From Corallium rubrum (taxonomy: Eukaryota > Cnidaria > Anthozoa > Scleralcyonacea > Coralliidae): a stretch of 64,000 bases of DNA. Position 1 is the stretch's first letter, and each line of letters starts with the position of its first letter. Of this stretch, positions 21,968 through 47,400 are shown piece by piece. The translations under genes and the position numbers were made by a program. The notes under the pieces were generated by a model. The model had not been told where the DNA came from, did not search any database, and was given only the letters and a program-made list of their open reading frames with translations. The stretch lies in contig OZ035998.1 of the NCBI GenBank assembly GCA_964035015.1, positions 52,770,447 through 52,834,446 of the forward strand, written 5' to 3'.

Positions 21968-22239
21968 ATATAATATCTGCGAGGCGTTCTCTGGCCGTAA
22001 ATATTTATTTAAAAACGAGCTTTCGACTGCCAGTCTGCAGTCTTCGACGGGTAAAAAATAATGAGTGATTCGACGGGTAAAAAATAATGAGTGATTCGAC
22101 GGGTAAAAAATAATGAGTGATAATGGCTACGACTATGGTTTAGAATTACAGTTTACAATTACAAATAAATTATAAGGCAGTCGAAAGCTCGTTTTTAAAT
22201 AAATATTTACGGCCAGAGAACGTCTCGCAGATATTATAT
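21968..22239. mobile_element. 272-bp MITE with ~65-bp inverted repeats
   Basis: ATATAATATCTGCGAGGCG...CTCTGGCCGTAAATATTTA...GAGCTTTCGACTGCC recurs inverted at the right end. The centre holds three tandem copies of a ~26-bp unit (GATTCGACGGGTAAAAAATA). Possible TA duplication merges with the A/T-rich ends. Confidence 0.7.
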
Positions 22240-22397
22240 GTATAATTCCTGGTCGCGCTTCCAACATTTTTAAATACAAAAATATAGTCTGATATTTAAT
22301 GAACAGCCATAGAATCGGAATTCATGTACATACATTGACTCTTGACATGTACTTATGTATATATTCAAATCAAGATTTGAACGTTTTATATTTTTGT

Positions 22398-22575
22398 CTT
22401 AACTTAACTTAACTTAACTTAACTTAACTTAACTTAACTTAACTTAACTTAACTTAACTTAACTTAACTTAACTTAACTTAACTTAACTTAACTTAACTT
22501 AACTTAACTTAAGTTAACTTAACTTAACTTAACTTAACTTAACTTAACTTAACTTAACTTAACTTAACTTAACTT
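22398..22575. repeat. (AACTT)n pentanucleotide satellite
   Basis: About 35 tandem AACTT units with one variant (AAGTT at 22511). Confidence 0.95.
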
Positions 22576-22637
22576 CTAACTAATAATATAAAAGAAAACA
22601 GAAGATTTATAGAAAGTAGTTCATGGATCACAATTTA

Positions 22638-34767
<12,130 letters not shown>

Positions 34768-34979
34768 CTGGGGAATATAATTGTAATTATCAATGAAGCA
34801 ATTACATATCAACAACTAGTTTATCGTGTTTCATCAGGGAAATCCAAACACTCAAAAACAATAAAACCACTTGGCTTTTGGTCTTGTGCTTTCATCATGT
34901 TTGGATCCCCGGATGAAACACTTAAACTCGTTGTTGATATATATATTACATGTATACCGTATATGATACACATCGTGTT

Positions 34980-35144
34980 TATTAACAGGTGAATGCAAAC
35001 TCATGCTTGCTTGGAACTTGTATATATATATATATATATATTATATATTTGTTAAAACTGAATATACATTGCTACTTCAAGTTTCATGCCCGTAGGCAAT
35101 CTTCTGGTAAAAGTGGAATCCCAAAAGTGGAATAAAATAGAATT

Positions 35145-35213
<69 letters not shown>
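34980..35213. repeat. (TA)n microsatellites
   Basis: TA arrays at 35017-35046 and 35141-35213, between RNF32 upstream sequence and the LINE relic. No gene. Confidence 0.85.
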
Positions 35214-35215
<2 letters not shown>

Positions 35216-35389
35216 TAGAATACTGTATTAAGAAAGTATGAAGATGATATTTTTAACACACCAATAAATTGGAACAAGTATCACAGAATAAGTTGTAACA
35301 ATCAGTATCTGGGAAATGTATTGGGAGTAATATATATAATTCAATTCGATGTACAGAGTGCAGCGGACGGTCCGGTCCACACGAGATAC

Positions 35390-36350
35390 ATTGCTCAGGT
35401 GTGCAGGGAGGTCCTGGGAATGAGGATGGTGTGCAGGGTTTGGTTGGCTAGAGTTGAATATATATGTACTTTTATGTGCAAAGTGTGTAAGAGATGGGAT
35501 TGGGTGCATTTAGAAAATGTGGGAGGTTTGTTATCTGGGGGCAGGGACATAGCCAGGGGGGGAGCTGTGGGAGCCATGGCTCCCCCCCTTTTGATATAAA
35601 ACAACAGACATGTAACTACAAAACTGATGCAATATGCCATTGTGTCAGGAAATAAACTGTAAACAGTGTATTCAATCTGCTGAGTGTATGCATTTTGAGT
35701 ATCTGTGTGACGTTTGCACGTTTTGAGTATTTTATATGACGTTTTTTAACCTTTAGAGTCTGTAAAATCTTCCTCCAAAAGCCAGGAAATGGCATTTCAG
35801 CGACTTCCGATTTCAAAATTTCCCGGGGGAGCATGCCCCCGGGCCCCCCTAAAAATTTATTTTGACTTTTGCTCCCCCCCCTTTCAGAATCCTGGCTACG
35901 TACCTGTCTGGGGGACATGCTCAATGGGGGTGGAGGTGAAAATTCAGCATCTGTGGCAAGGGCACACCCTTTGTGTGCATGGAAGAAGTTTAAAGAGCTG
36001 TCAGGAATCCTGACAAGGAAGGAAGTGCCGATCATTAAAACTTGTGACATGTGTGAGGTGTGCAATGGTGTGGAAGTGAGACATGGGCCATGAGCATGGA
36101 GCAGTCAGATGTACTTGTGAGGTGGAACAGGTTGAGATGGCTGGGGCATGTATTACAGAAAGATGATGGTGACTGGGTGAAAAAAAGCATGTCATATGAG
36201 GTGGAAGGTGTGAGAGGAAGAGGAAGGCCAAAGACGACATGGAGTCAGGTTGTGAAGAGGGACATGAGAGAGTGTGGTCTAAAAAGGGAGGATGCGCAAG
36301 AGAGAGAGAGAGAGAGAAGTGGAGGAAACTGCTGCCGGCTAACCCCTGCG
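35390..36350 (+). pseudogene. Decayed non-LTR retrotransposon: C-terminal end of a reverse transcriptase ORF
   Basis: Disconnected frames keep the signature of one family of LINE polyproteins: a zinc-binding-like CKVCKRW segment (~35475), YLGDMLNGGG...SASVAR and AWKKFKELSGILT (~35905-36010), GSETWAMSMEQSDVLV (~36068), NRLRWLGHVLQKDDGDWVKK (~36130) and GRGRPKTTWSQVVKRDM...CGLKREDAQ (~36210-36300). Frameshifts and a large internal deletion separate them, and a 365-bp hAT MITE interrupts the first. Not functional. Confidence 0.75.
35542..35906. mobile_element. 365-bp hAT-type MITE inserted in the LINE relic, 8-bp TSD TCTGGGGG
   Basis: Ends CAGGGACATAGCCAGG and, inverted, CAGGTACGTAGCCAGG. TCTGGGGG is present on both sides (35534-35541, 35907-35914). 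Removing it restores the LINE motif YLGDM, which independently confirms the boundaries. Confidence 0.85.
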
Positions 36351-36516
36351 TATAGAGTGGGGGAAATGGCTATAAAACGTGTGTTGTTGTTTGTTGTTGA
36401 CAACTTGCAACAACATATTTTGATTTCTCTATACGTCTGTTATAAGTCTATTGTCTCAAAAACAAAACACAAACAAACAAAAGAAAAGTAGCTTTAAAAA
36501 TACTAACAGAATTTAC

Positions 36517-36537
36517 AGAGTTCGACGAGTTCCTCAT
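36517..36537 (-). CDS. RNF32: Candidate first coding exon of RNF32
   Basis: ATG followed by six codons (RNSSNS) and a donor GTAAAT, phase 0, would join exactly to the 34767 acceptor and bring the protein to ~356 residues. It lies 258 bases from the translin start, which suits a shared promoter. The support is only phase and position. Confidence 0.35.
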
Positions 36538-36794
36538 ATTATTGTCAATTGTCAAAGTTGTTTCCTGGCAACACCAACGACGGCCACCATGTTGAATCCA
36601 GATGGACTGCTGGGACAGAGAGGGAGAATGAGGGATATATATAGATTATAATGGAGCAGAATTTTCCAAGATCGCGAGGCCGACATTTCCCGAGGACGCT
36701 TACATCAAAGGTGCCGACAGAGAGTTGGACTTCTGGTTGATCCTTATCAGGTCACGTCAGACTCGTCAGTGGCAGCAGTGATCTAAATAAACAA
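36538..36794. promoter_or_regulatory. Probable divergent promoter region, translin / RNF32
   Basis: 257 bases between the translin ATG and the candidate RNF32 first exon. It contains CpG-bearing stretches (GATCGCGAGGCCGACATTTC, CCGAGGACGC) and no TATA box. Bidirectional use is inferred from gene orientation only. Confidence 0.35.
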
Positions 36795-36887
36795 ATGGAA
36801 GAAGATTTTGAAAAGAAAACATCAGGTTTATCTGCTATGTTTTCATCATTTCAATCGTATCTTGACGAGGACCAAGATATTCGTGAG
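36795..36887 (+). CDS. TSN: Translin, exon 1 (31 codons)
   Basis: Encodes a 14-residue extension (MEEDFEKKTSGLSA) then MFSSFQSYLDEDQDIRE, which matches the N-terminus of translin (human MSVSEIFVELQGFLAAEQDIRE). The donor GTACAG follows the same GAG codon at which the vertebrate gene is split. An internal Met15 could be the true start. Translin is an all-helical single-stranded nucleic-acid-binding protein that forms an octamer and, with TRAX, the C3PO endoribonuclease. The exon lies head to head with RNF32. Only exons 1 and 2 fall inside the window. Confidence 0.82.
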
Positions 36888-37077
36888 GTACAGTACTTCG
36901 TGTTCAGAAATTTGTTGTTCTTTACTTTTAATAATTTCCAACAAATATACTTTATAGCTTTGGACCTTTGGATATTTTAGTACAGTAATATTTCCACTCG
37001 CAAAAATCGAATTTCGTGCATAATTTATTAGCTCTGCTGCGGCAGTGAGCATTTATATGCCAGTAAATAACTGTTTA

Positions 37078-37328
37078 CCAGACTGGAAAGTTTGTACCTC
37101 GCGACGGATATATCCGTCGCGACTCGCGAGATTTTCAGACCTAATTTATGCGACCGCGAAATCATGAAGAAAATCGGTCGCGATCGCAAAATTGCGAGAA
37201 AAAATCCGCGCGGCCGCGCAATTGGGAGCAAATTTCGCGACATGCCCGCGCAAATTCCACGATCTGCCCGCGAAAATGGCGGCCAAAATTTGATCTCCGC
37301 CGCGAAATTTGCAAACTTTCCAGTCTGG
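37078..37328. mobile_element. 251-bp hAT-type MITE, 8-bp TSD ACTGTTTA
   Basis: CCAGACTGGAAAGTTTG faces CAAACTTTCCAGTCTGG. ACTGTTTA is present on both sides (37070-37077, 37329-37336). The interior is unusually CpG-rich for the region (TCGCGA, GCGCGGCCGCGC), with GCGA/TCGC subrepeats. Confidence 0.85.
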
Positions 37329-37368
37329 ACTGTTTAGAAACCTCCCAACCTTATAGGGACTATGCTTA

Positions 37369-38118
37369 TGCACCTATCAGGGGGGCGTTAGGCCGGCGGG
37401 GGGGGGGGGGGGGGAGGCAGGGCTGGAGGGTGGGATTTGACATCGAAACAGAATTTTGTGTCAAATTCCCTACCCCAGGAACATTGTACCCGCGGGACAT
37501 CACACTGAGCAAATACTCAAATACATTGAAACAAATTTTAATCACTTATACAATGTGTACTACCAGTTCACAGTTCACCACAAACAATAAAATATAATTG
37601 ATTTGAATTAAATCTATAAATCAGAACTTCATATAGACAGTTTAACAATAACTTTTGTGATTGTCCTGTTGGCATTCCTCAAAAACAAGATTATTAAAAT
37701 ATTAAAATAGATTTATATAAACAGAATTGCTCTGACGACACAGACATGATATTTGACATTTGTACTTAAAATTTTCCCTTAGTGACATATACATCGTTTG
37801 TCAACCGCTCGTTTCAGTTTTATGCAAAGTGTCTATGTATACTGTAGATCTTAAACAATCAAAGAATGACAAATATAAAGGATATGTAAATAAATGACTT
37901 ACTTTTCAAATATAAAATACGATCCAAGTCCAAAAAGAATGCAGGCTCTAGCGGAAGTGATCGAAAATTTGGAAGCAGTCAATGTACATCAAATATTTTA
38001 GCCTCCGGGGACTATGCTCGTCAAATTCCTTACTCGCGGGATTTATCTTTGTATCAAATCCTGCCCCCCTGCCCTGCCTCCCCCCCCCCCCCTCGTCAGC
38101 CTAACATTGATAGGTGCA
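37369..38118. mobile_element. 750-bp MITE with TTA target duplication
   Basis: TGCACCTATCAGGGG...GTTAGGC and the inverse GCCTAACATTGATAGGTGCA. TTA on both sides (37366-37368, 38119-38121) fits PIF/Harbinger. Poly-G and poly-C tracts (37398-37418, 38078-38092) sit at mirror positions in the arms. Confidence 0.75.
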
Positions 38119-38432
38119 TTATATAAACCTCGCAATACAATTTAGAACCCCATCACGAACTCTTTTCCTATGGAATTCTTTAGAAAACCTCCTTGATCAT
38201 GTTATAAATCATAAAAGCACCAGTCACCCTTTATAGTTTATATATCACTAATAACTTCAAGTGAAGTGCTTAACCTATACATACAGATCAAGTAAACGAG
38301 GCAAATAAATGGCATATTTTATGGCTGTATTCCAAGTTTTTCACAGTGGTCTTGATATGGAAAGACAGACTGTGGTTTGGATACACATTTTTATTTGTGT
38401 GTTTGACCAATCCAAACTCGGGAATTACAAAG

Positions 38433-38433
<1 letters not shown>

Positions 38434-38489
<56 letters not shown>
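38434..38489. repeat. (TA)n microsatellite
   Basis: TA dinucleotides in translin intron 1. Flanks 38119-38433 and 38490-38877 show no recognised gene. Confidence 0.9.
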
Positions 38490-38490
<1 letters not shown>

Positions 38491-38877
38491 CAAATTATGG
38501 TTTGCATCTTGCACAGTGGGTAGCCTTTCAGGAGAGCCTGCACACACACAGGCTATAATTATACAAATTTGATATATTCAGCAATAATTGCACCCAGCAT
38601 AATTTGGGAAAGATTTTGTTGCTCAACCAAAATGTTGTTGCCTGAGCGGTTATCCAAACCGACAGTCTGTGCCAGCTTGCTGTAGAGGTTGCAGCATAAA
38701 CTAAAAACTTTCTGAAAACAAAAGAGCATTTAATTTACATGATGTATTTAACCTATGTTGTTGTTGATAGATGCCAGCCCTTTCTGTTTTCTCTACCAGG
38801 TTAGATTTATCCTGTATATATTGCATCTAAGTAATTTTTTTCTCTGTTCCAAAATTCACCATTTTTGCTGTTTATAA

Positions 38878-39935
38878 TAGAATAGAACGGAATGAAATGG
38901 AATAAAATGGAATGAAATGGAGTAAAATAGAATGAAATGTGGAATGAAATGGAATGAAGTATGGAATGGAATGAAATGGAATAAAATGGAATGAAATGGA
39001 GTAAAATAGAGTGAAATGTGGAATGAAATGGAATGAAATGGAATGAAATGGAGTAAAATAGAATGAAATGTGGAATGAAATAGAATGAAGTATCCATGGG
39101 TTGAAATTGGAATGAAATGGAATAAAATGGAATCAAAAGAAATGAATAGAAATGAATAGAATGGAATGGAATGGAATGGAGTGGAATAGAATTGAATAGA
39201 ATGGAATTGAATAGAATGGAATAGAATGGAGTGGAATAGAATTGAATAGAATGGAATTGAATAGAATGGAATGGAATGGAGTGGAATAGAATTGAATAGA
39301 ATGGAATGGAATGGAGTGGAATAGAATTGAATAGAATGGAATTGAATAGAATGGAATGGAATGGAGTGGAATGGAATGGAATAGAATTGAATAGAATGGA
39401 ATAGAATGGAGTGGAGTGGAGTGGAATGGAATGGAGTGGAGTGGAGTGGAATGGAATGGAGTGGAATGGAATGGAATGGAGGAGTGAATAGAAGAAGAAG
39501 AAGAAGAAGAAGAAGAAGAAGAAGAAGAAGAAGAAGAAGAAGAAGAAGAAGAAATACTTTATTTGACAAGGGTTAAATACATCATTACTGGTTTCCCAGT
39601 AGTTTTCATGATGGCCCTCACTTCATGATGGAATGGAATGAAATGAAATGAAGTGTGGAATGAAATGAAATAAAGTGTGGAATGAAATGAAATAAAGTGT
39701 GGAATGAAATGAAATAAAGTGTGGAATGAAACTGGAATGGATGAAATGGAATAAAATAAAATGAAATAAAATGGAATGAAAAGAAATGAATAGAATAGGA
39801 TGGAGTAGAGTAGAGTAGAGTAGAGTGGAATGGAATGAAATGTGGAATAAAATGAAATGGATTTGAATTAAATGGAATGGAATGACATGGCGTGTTATGA
39901 CATCACATAGAATGGAGTAGAGTGGAGTGGGATTT
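38878..39935. repeat. GGAAT-type pentanucleotide satellite with an internal (GAA)n block
   Basis: GGAAT/GAAAT/GAGT-type pentamers at 38878-39485, AGA triplets at 39488-39553, a ~70-base unique spacer, then a second pentamer block at 39628-39935. Long Ser/Phe/His/Ile frames on the minus strand are artefacts. Confidence 0.9.
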
Positions 39936-40625
39936 TAACGCATGTCAATATACTCCAGCTTAAAAGAAATTAACATGTTGAAATGGCTTGTCTTAGACCC
40001 CGTTTACACGATGCCGGTACAATTTCAAAACGGAACAAAATCATGCCAGTATGCAAATACAACATATAACATTTCATGTTATTTTTGTAATTATTAAGAT
40101 TATAATCTTAAGACAATGAAATAAAAAACAAAAATCTTGGCTAATATTTGTGGTGCTTTAGTCATATAACTTCACTGATAGGTTGATCTAAATTTATTGA
40201 TCTGAAAGAGAAAAGAAACAAAATAACTTCACGGGATTTCAATCGTATAATGTCGATATTTTTATTTCAAAGTCAGACGAGCATGTTCTGCAGGGACCGC
40301 GGCCAAGTTGTTTTGCATAATCAGAAAGAAACTCACTCTCCGTAAATTTTTCATCGGTCAGATCAAATGTATTGTCCATTTACTTCTAAATGACTTAATC
40401 AATCAATGCCATTTTAACTTTAAGTCGTTGGGACACTTAAGCTTCTCTAAATATAATGTAAACTAACACATTTTTCTCTGTGTGTGTGTGTGTGTACCGT
40501 AGTAGATCACAGAAGACATCACAGCGTGTAAAGAACAAAAAAGTCACACCAGAGCCCTCCAAGTCACACTAATGTACTTGACTTCGTCTCGTTTTGTGAC
40601 GTCATCTCGTGTTGTGACTGCTCGG
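39936..40625. other. No gene recognised (translin intron 1)
   Basis: AT-rich sequence with a short (TG)n at ~40480-40494. Nothing else supported. Confidence 0.45.
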
Positions 40626-40986
40626 GCGTTCACTCGGGCTACTGATTTCTGAAAGCTTGGCGTAGCCTGTGCGTACTCTAACAAGACTATATGGCAATGG
40701 CAATACATAATTGCATATATTTTGACAAATAGAATTTATGGTCTTATATGAACTGCAGCAGTGCAGGAAGCGCCGAAGGTTTGCTAATGCACATGTATTA
40801 AAACAACAAGCTAGCTAGGCCGTTTTTCTGAAAATTAAACAACGGATCTAATATATTTAGTAGACAAAACCTGTAGTGTCGGATTCGGCAGATTCAAGCG
40901 AATCTTTTGGACCCCCCCCCCCCCCAAAAAAAAGAAAAAAAAAAGCCGAAATCTGGACTCGGCCTACCACAGTAGCCCAAGTAATA
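40626..40986. mobile_element. Third copy of the ACTCGGGCTAC-ended repeat family
   Basis: GTTCACTCGGGCTACTG at the left and AGTAGCCCAAGTAAT at the right. It ends with the same GACTCGGCCTACC lead-in seen before the right ends of the other copies. About 360 bp, shorter than the 32548 copy. Confidence 0.55.
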
Positions 40987-41003
40987 ACATAAAGCTCCAT
41001 GCA

Positions 41004-41135
41004 TGTACTCTTATAAAGGCACATTTGAACACGAAAGAAGTTGAGTCTCTCAGAGGCACAAGGCGATAGCCGAGTGCATGCCTTTACACTTCTTCCGTGT
41101 TCAAATTACGTCAAACGTACCTTTATAAGAGTACA
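41004..41135. mobile_element. 132-bp MITE
   Basis: TGTACTCTTATAAAGGCAC...TTTGAACACGAAAGAAGT faces ACTTCTTCCGTGTTCAAA...GTACCTTTATAAGAGTACA. Duplication not resolved. Confidence 0.65.
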
Positions 41136-41479
41136 TATACACAAGAGCGGTATGTTTTATTTGTTTTTATAAAATATGAAGGGAAAAAAGCCAACTAAAA
41201 GTGGGATAGACGGATAGTTTTGAAAGTTCGCTAGCTTTTCCCGCCAGTAGGTGACGCCATCCTACGCCATTTTACATCATTCTAAATGCACGGAGCCCAG
41301 CCAATCAGAGCGTGCGTAGAGAGCACCTTATTTTATAATACAGTATACACACACGGCAAATGTAATCTATTTGTTAAAATTCATGATTTAAAGTTTTAAT
41401 ATGCGATAGAGGGTGAATAAAAAACTTGTTGTCATGCAAACACAAGAAAATCAAGCTCAGGAGGATGCCTCTCTGCTCC

Positions 41480-44400
41480 GCAGAGGTTTCCGTGATTCCG
41501 TAATATTTGGCCATACTCGGCCATACTCAGCCATACTCAGCCATACTCAGTCATACTCAGTCATACTCAGCCACACTCAGTCATACTCAGCCATACTCAG
41601 TCATACTCAGCCATACTCAGTCATACTCAGCCATACTCAGCCATACTCAGCCATATACTCAGTCATACTCAGCCATACTCAGCCATACTCAGCCATACTC
41701 AGCCATACTCAGCCATACTCAGCCATACTCAGCCATACTCAGCCATGCTCAGCCATACTCAGCCATACTCAGCCATACTCAGCCATACTCAGTCATACTC
41801 AGCCACACTCAGTCATACTCAGCCATACTCAGTCATACTCAGCCATACTCAGCCATACTCAGCCATACTCAGCCATACTCAGTCATACTCAGCCATACTC
41901 AGCCATACTCAGTCATACTCAGCCATACTCAGCCATACTCAGCCATACTCAGTCATACTCAGTCATACTCAGTCATACTCAGCCATACTCAGCCATACTC
42001 AGCCATACTCAGCCATACTCAGCCATACTCAGCCATACTCAGTCATACTCAGCCATACTCAGCCATACTCAGCCATATACTCAGTCATACTCAGCCATAC
42101 TCAGCCATACTCAGCCATACTCAGCCATACTCAGCCATACTCAGCCATACTCAGCCATACTCAGCCATGCTCAGCCATACTCAGCCATACTCAGCCATAC
42201 TCAGCCATACTCAGCCATACTCAGTCATACTCAGTCATACTCAGCGATACTCAGCCATACTCAGCCATACTCAGCCATACTCAGTCATACTCAGTCATAC
42301 TCAGCCATACTCAGTCATACTCAGCCATACTCAGCCATACTCAGTCATACTCAGCCATACTCAGCCATACTCAGTCATACTCAGCCATACTCAGCCATAC
42401 TCAGCCATACTCAGCCATACTCAGCCATACTCAGCCATACTCAGCCATACTCAGTCATACTCAGTCATACTCAGCCATACTCAGCCATACTCAGCCATAC
42501 TCAGCCATACTCAGCCATACTCAGCCATACTCAGCCATACTCAGCCATACTCAGCCATACTCAGCCATACTCAGCCATACTCAGCCATACTCAGCCATAC
42601 TCAGCCATACTCAGCCATACTCAGCCATACTCAGCCATACTCAGCCATACTCAGTCATACTCAGCCATACTCAGCCATACTCAGTCATACTCAGCCATAT
42701 ACTCAGCCATACTCAGCCATACTCAGCCATACTCAGCCATACTCAGCCATACTCAGCCATACTCAGTCATACTCAGCCATACTCAGCCATACTCAGCCAT
42801 ACTCAGCCATACTCAGTCATACTCAGCCATATACTCAGTCATACTCAGCCATACTCAGTCATACTCAGCCATACTCAGCCATACTCAGTCATACTCAGTC
42901 ATACTCAGCCATACTCAGCCATACTCAGCCATACATGTAGTCAGCCATACTCAGCCATACTCAGCCATACTCAGCCATACTCAGTCATACTCAGCCATAC
43001 TCAGCCATACTCAGTCATACTCAGCCACACTCAGCCATACATGTAGTCAGCCATACTCAGCCATACTCAGTCATACTCAGTCATACTCAGCCATACTCAG
43101 TCATACTCAGCCATACTCAGCCATACTCAGCCATACTCAGTCATACTCAGCCATACTCAGCCATACTCAGCCATACTCAGCCATACTCAGCCATACTCAG
43201 TCATACTCAGCCATACTCAGCCATACTCAGTCATACTCAGCCATACTCAGGCATACTCAGCCATACTCAGTCATACTCAGCCATACTCAGCCATACTCAG
43301 CCATACTCAGCCATACTCAGCCATACTCAGTCATACTCAGTCATACTCAGCCATACTCAGCCATACTCAGTCATACTCAGCCATACTCAGCCACACTCAG
43401 TCATACTCAGCCATACTTAGCCATACTCAGTCATACTCAGCCATACTCAGCCATACTCAGTCATACTCAGTCATACTCAGCCATACTCAGCCATACTCAG
43501 CCATACATGTAGTCAGCCATACTCAGCCATACTCAGTCATACTCAGTCATACTCAGCCATACTCAGTCATACTCAGCCATACTCAGCCATACTCAGCCAT
43601 ACTCAGCCATACTCAGCCATACTCAGCCATACTCAGCCATACTCAGTCATACTCAGCCATATACTCAGTCATACTCAGCCATACTCAGCCATACTCAGCC
43701 ATACTCAGTCATACTCAGCCATACTCAGCCATACTCAGTCATACTCAGCCATACTCAGCCATACTCAGTCATACTCAGTCATACTCAGCCATACTCAGCC
43801 ATACTCAGCCATACATGTAGTCAGCCATACTCAGCCATACTCAGTCATACTCAGTCATACTCAGCCATACTCAGTCATACTCAGCCGTACTCAGCCATAC
43901 TCAGCCATACTCAGCCATACTCAGCCATACTCAGCCATACTCAGCCATACTCAGCCATACTCAGCCATACTCAGTCATACTCAGCCATATACTCAGTCAT
44001 ACTCAGCCATACTCAGCCATACTCAGCCATACTCAGCCATACTCAGCCATACTCAGCCATACTCAGTCATACTCAGTCATACTCAGTCATACTCAGCCAT
44101 ACTCAGCCATACTCAGCCATACTCAGCCATACTCAGCCATACTCAGCCATACTCAGTCATACTCAGCCATACTCAGCCATACTCAGCCATATACTCAGTC
44201 ATACTCAGCCATACTCAGCCATACTCAGCCATACTCAGCCATACTCAGCCATACTCAGCCATACTCAGCCATACTCAGCCATGCTCAGCCATACTCAGCC
44301 ATACTCAGCCATACTCAGCCATACTCAGTCATACTCAGCCACACTCAGTCATACTCAGCCATACTCAGCCATACTCAGTCATACTCAGCCATACTCAGCC

Positions 44401-47400
44401 ATACTCAGTCATACTCAGCCATACTCAGCCATACTCAGTCATACTCAGCCATACTCAGCCATACTCAGCCATACTCAGCCATACTCAGCCATACTCAGCC
44501 ATACTCAGCCATACTCAGCCATACTCAGCCATACTCAGTCATACTCAGTCATACTCAGTCATACTCAGCCATACTCAGCCATACTCAGCCATACTCAGCC
44601 ATACTCAGCCATACTCAGCCATACTCAGCCATACTCAGCCATACTCAGCCATACTCAGCCATACTCAGCCATACTCAGCCATACTCAGCCATACTCAGTC
44701 ATACTCAGCCATACTCAGTCATACTCAGCCATACTCAGCCATACTCAGTCATACTCAGCCATATACTCAGCCATACTCAGCCATACTCAGCCATACTCAG
44801 CCATACTCAGCCATACTCAGCCATACTCAGCCATACTCAGTCATACTCAGCCATACTCAGCCATACTCAGCCATACTCAGCCATACTCAGTCATACTCAG
44901 CCATATACTCAGTCATACTCAGCCATACTCAGTCATACTCAGCCATACTCAGCCATACTCAGTCATACTCAGTCATACTCAGCCATACTCAGCCATACTC
45001 AGCCATACATGTAGTCAGCCATACTCAGCCATACTCAGTCATACTCAGTCATACTCAGCCATACTCAGTCATACTCAGCCATACTCAGCCATACTCAGCC
45101 ATACTCAGCCATACTCAGCCATACTCAGCCATACTCAGCCATACTCAGCCATACTCAGTCGTACTCAGCCATATACTCAGTCATACTCAGCCATACTCAG
45201 CCATACTCAGCCATACTCAGTCATACTCAGCCATACTCAGCCATACTCAGTCATACTCAGCCACACTCAGCCATACATGTAGTCAGCCATACTCAGCCAT
45301 ACTCAGTCATACTCAGTCATACTCAGCCATACTCAGTCATACTCAGCCATACTCAGCCATACTCAGCCATACTCAGTCATACTCAGCCATACTCAGCCAT
45401 ACTCAGCCATACTCAGCCATACTCAGCCATACTCAGTCATACTCAGCCATACTCAGCCATACTCAGTCATACTCAGCCATACTCAGGCATACTCAGCCAT
45501 ACTCAGTCATACTCAGCCATACTCAGCCATACTCAGCCATACTCAGCCATACTCAGCCATACTCAGTCATACTCAGTCATACTCAGCCATACTCAGCCAT
45601 ACTCAGTCATACTCAGCCATACTCAGCCACACTCAGTCATACTCAGCCATACTTAGCCATACTCAGTCATACTCAGCCATACTCAGCCATACTCAGTCAT
45701 ACTCAGTCATACTCAGCCATACTCAGCCATACTCAGCCATACATGTAGTCAGCCATACTCAGCCATACTCAGTCATACTCAGTCATACTCAGCCATACTC
45801 AGTCATACTCAGCCATACTCAGCCATACTCAGCCATACTCAGCCATACTCAGCCATACTCAGCCATACTCAGCCATACTCAGTCATACTCAGCCATATAC
45901 TCAGTCATACTCAGCCATACTCAGCCATACTCAGCCATACTCAGTCATACTCAGCCATACTCAGCCATACTCAGTCATACTCAGCCATACTCAGCCATAC
46001 TCAGTCATACTCAGTCATACTCAGCCATACTCAGCCATACTCAGCCATACATGTAGTCAGCCATACTCAGCCATACTCAGTCATACTCAGTCATACTCAG
46101 CCATACTCAGTCATACTCAGCCATACTCAGCCATACTCAGCCATACTCAGCCATACTCAGCCATACTCAGCCATACTCAGCCATACTCAGCCATACTCAG
46201 CCATACTCAGTCATACTCAGCCATATACTCAGTCATACTCAGCCATACTCAGCCATACTCAGCCATACTCAGTCATACTCAGCCATACTCAGCCATACTC
46301 AGTCATACTCAGCCATACTCAGCCATACTCAGCCATACTCAGTCGTACTCAGCCATATACTCAGTCATACTCAGCCATACTCAGCCATACTCAGCCATAC
46401 TCAGCCATACTCAGTCATACTCAGCCATACTCAGCCATACTCAGTCATACTCAGCCACACTCAGCCATACATGTAGTCAGCCATACTCAGCCATACTCAG
46501 TCATACTCAGTCATACTCAGCCATACTCAGTCATACTCAGCCATACTCAGCCATACTCAGCCATACTCAGTCATACTCAGCCATACTCAGCCATACTCAG
46601 CCATACTCAGCCATACTCAGCCATACTCAGTCATACTCAGCCATACTCAGCCATACTCAGTCATACTCAGCCATACTCAGGCATACTCAGCCATACTCAG
46701 TCATACTCAGCCATACTCAGCCATACTCAGCCATACTCAGCCATACTCAGCCATACTCAGTCATACTCAGTCATACTCAGCCATACTCAGCCATACTCAG
46801 TCATACTCAGCCATACTCAGCCACACTCAGTCATACTCAGCCATACTTAGCCATACTCAGTCATACTCAGCCATACTCAGCCATACTCAGTCATACTCAG
46901 TCATACTCAGCCATACTCAGCCATACTCAGCCATACATGTAGTCAGCCATACTCAGCCATACTCAGTCATACTCAGTCATACTCAGCCATACTCAGTCAT
47001 ACTCAGCCATACTCAGCCATACTCAGCCATACTCAGCCATACTCAGCCATACTCAGCCATACTCAGCCATACTCAGTCATACTCAGCCATATACTCAGTC
47101 ATACTCAGCCATACTCAGCCATACTCAGCCATACTCAGTCATACTCAGCCATACTCAGCCATACTCAGTCATACTCAGCCATACTCAGCCATACTCAGTC
47201 ATACTCAGTCATACTCAGCCATACTCAGCCATACTCAGCCATACATGTAGTCAGCCATACTCAGCCATACTCAGTCATACTCAGTCATACTCAGCCATAC
47301 TCAGTCATACTCAGCCGTACTCAGCCATACTCAGCCATACTCAGCCATACTCAGCCATACTCAGCCATACTCAGCCATACTCAGCCATACTCAGCCATAC

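Noticed and set aside
38878..39487. Human satellite II/III contamination (GGAAT)n
   Set aside because: The array grades into local variants (GAAAT, GAGTG, GAATA) and sits in a continuous non-human intron. The simple motif arises independently.
38807..39569. Ser/Phe/His/Ile-rich ORF of 237 codons
   Set aside because: It is a product of the GGAAT pentamer array and the GAA block.
41413..45282. ORFs of 333-699 codons encoding SHTQPYSAIL repeats
   Set aside because: A 10-bp tandem unit without stops keeps all three plus frames open with the same decapeptide. This is satellite, not a gene.
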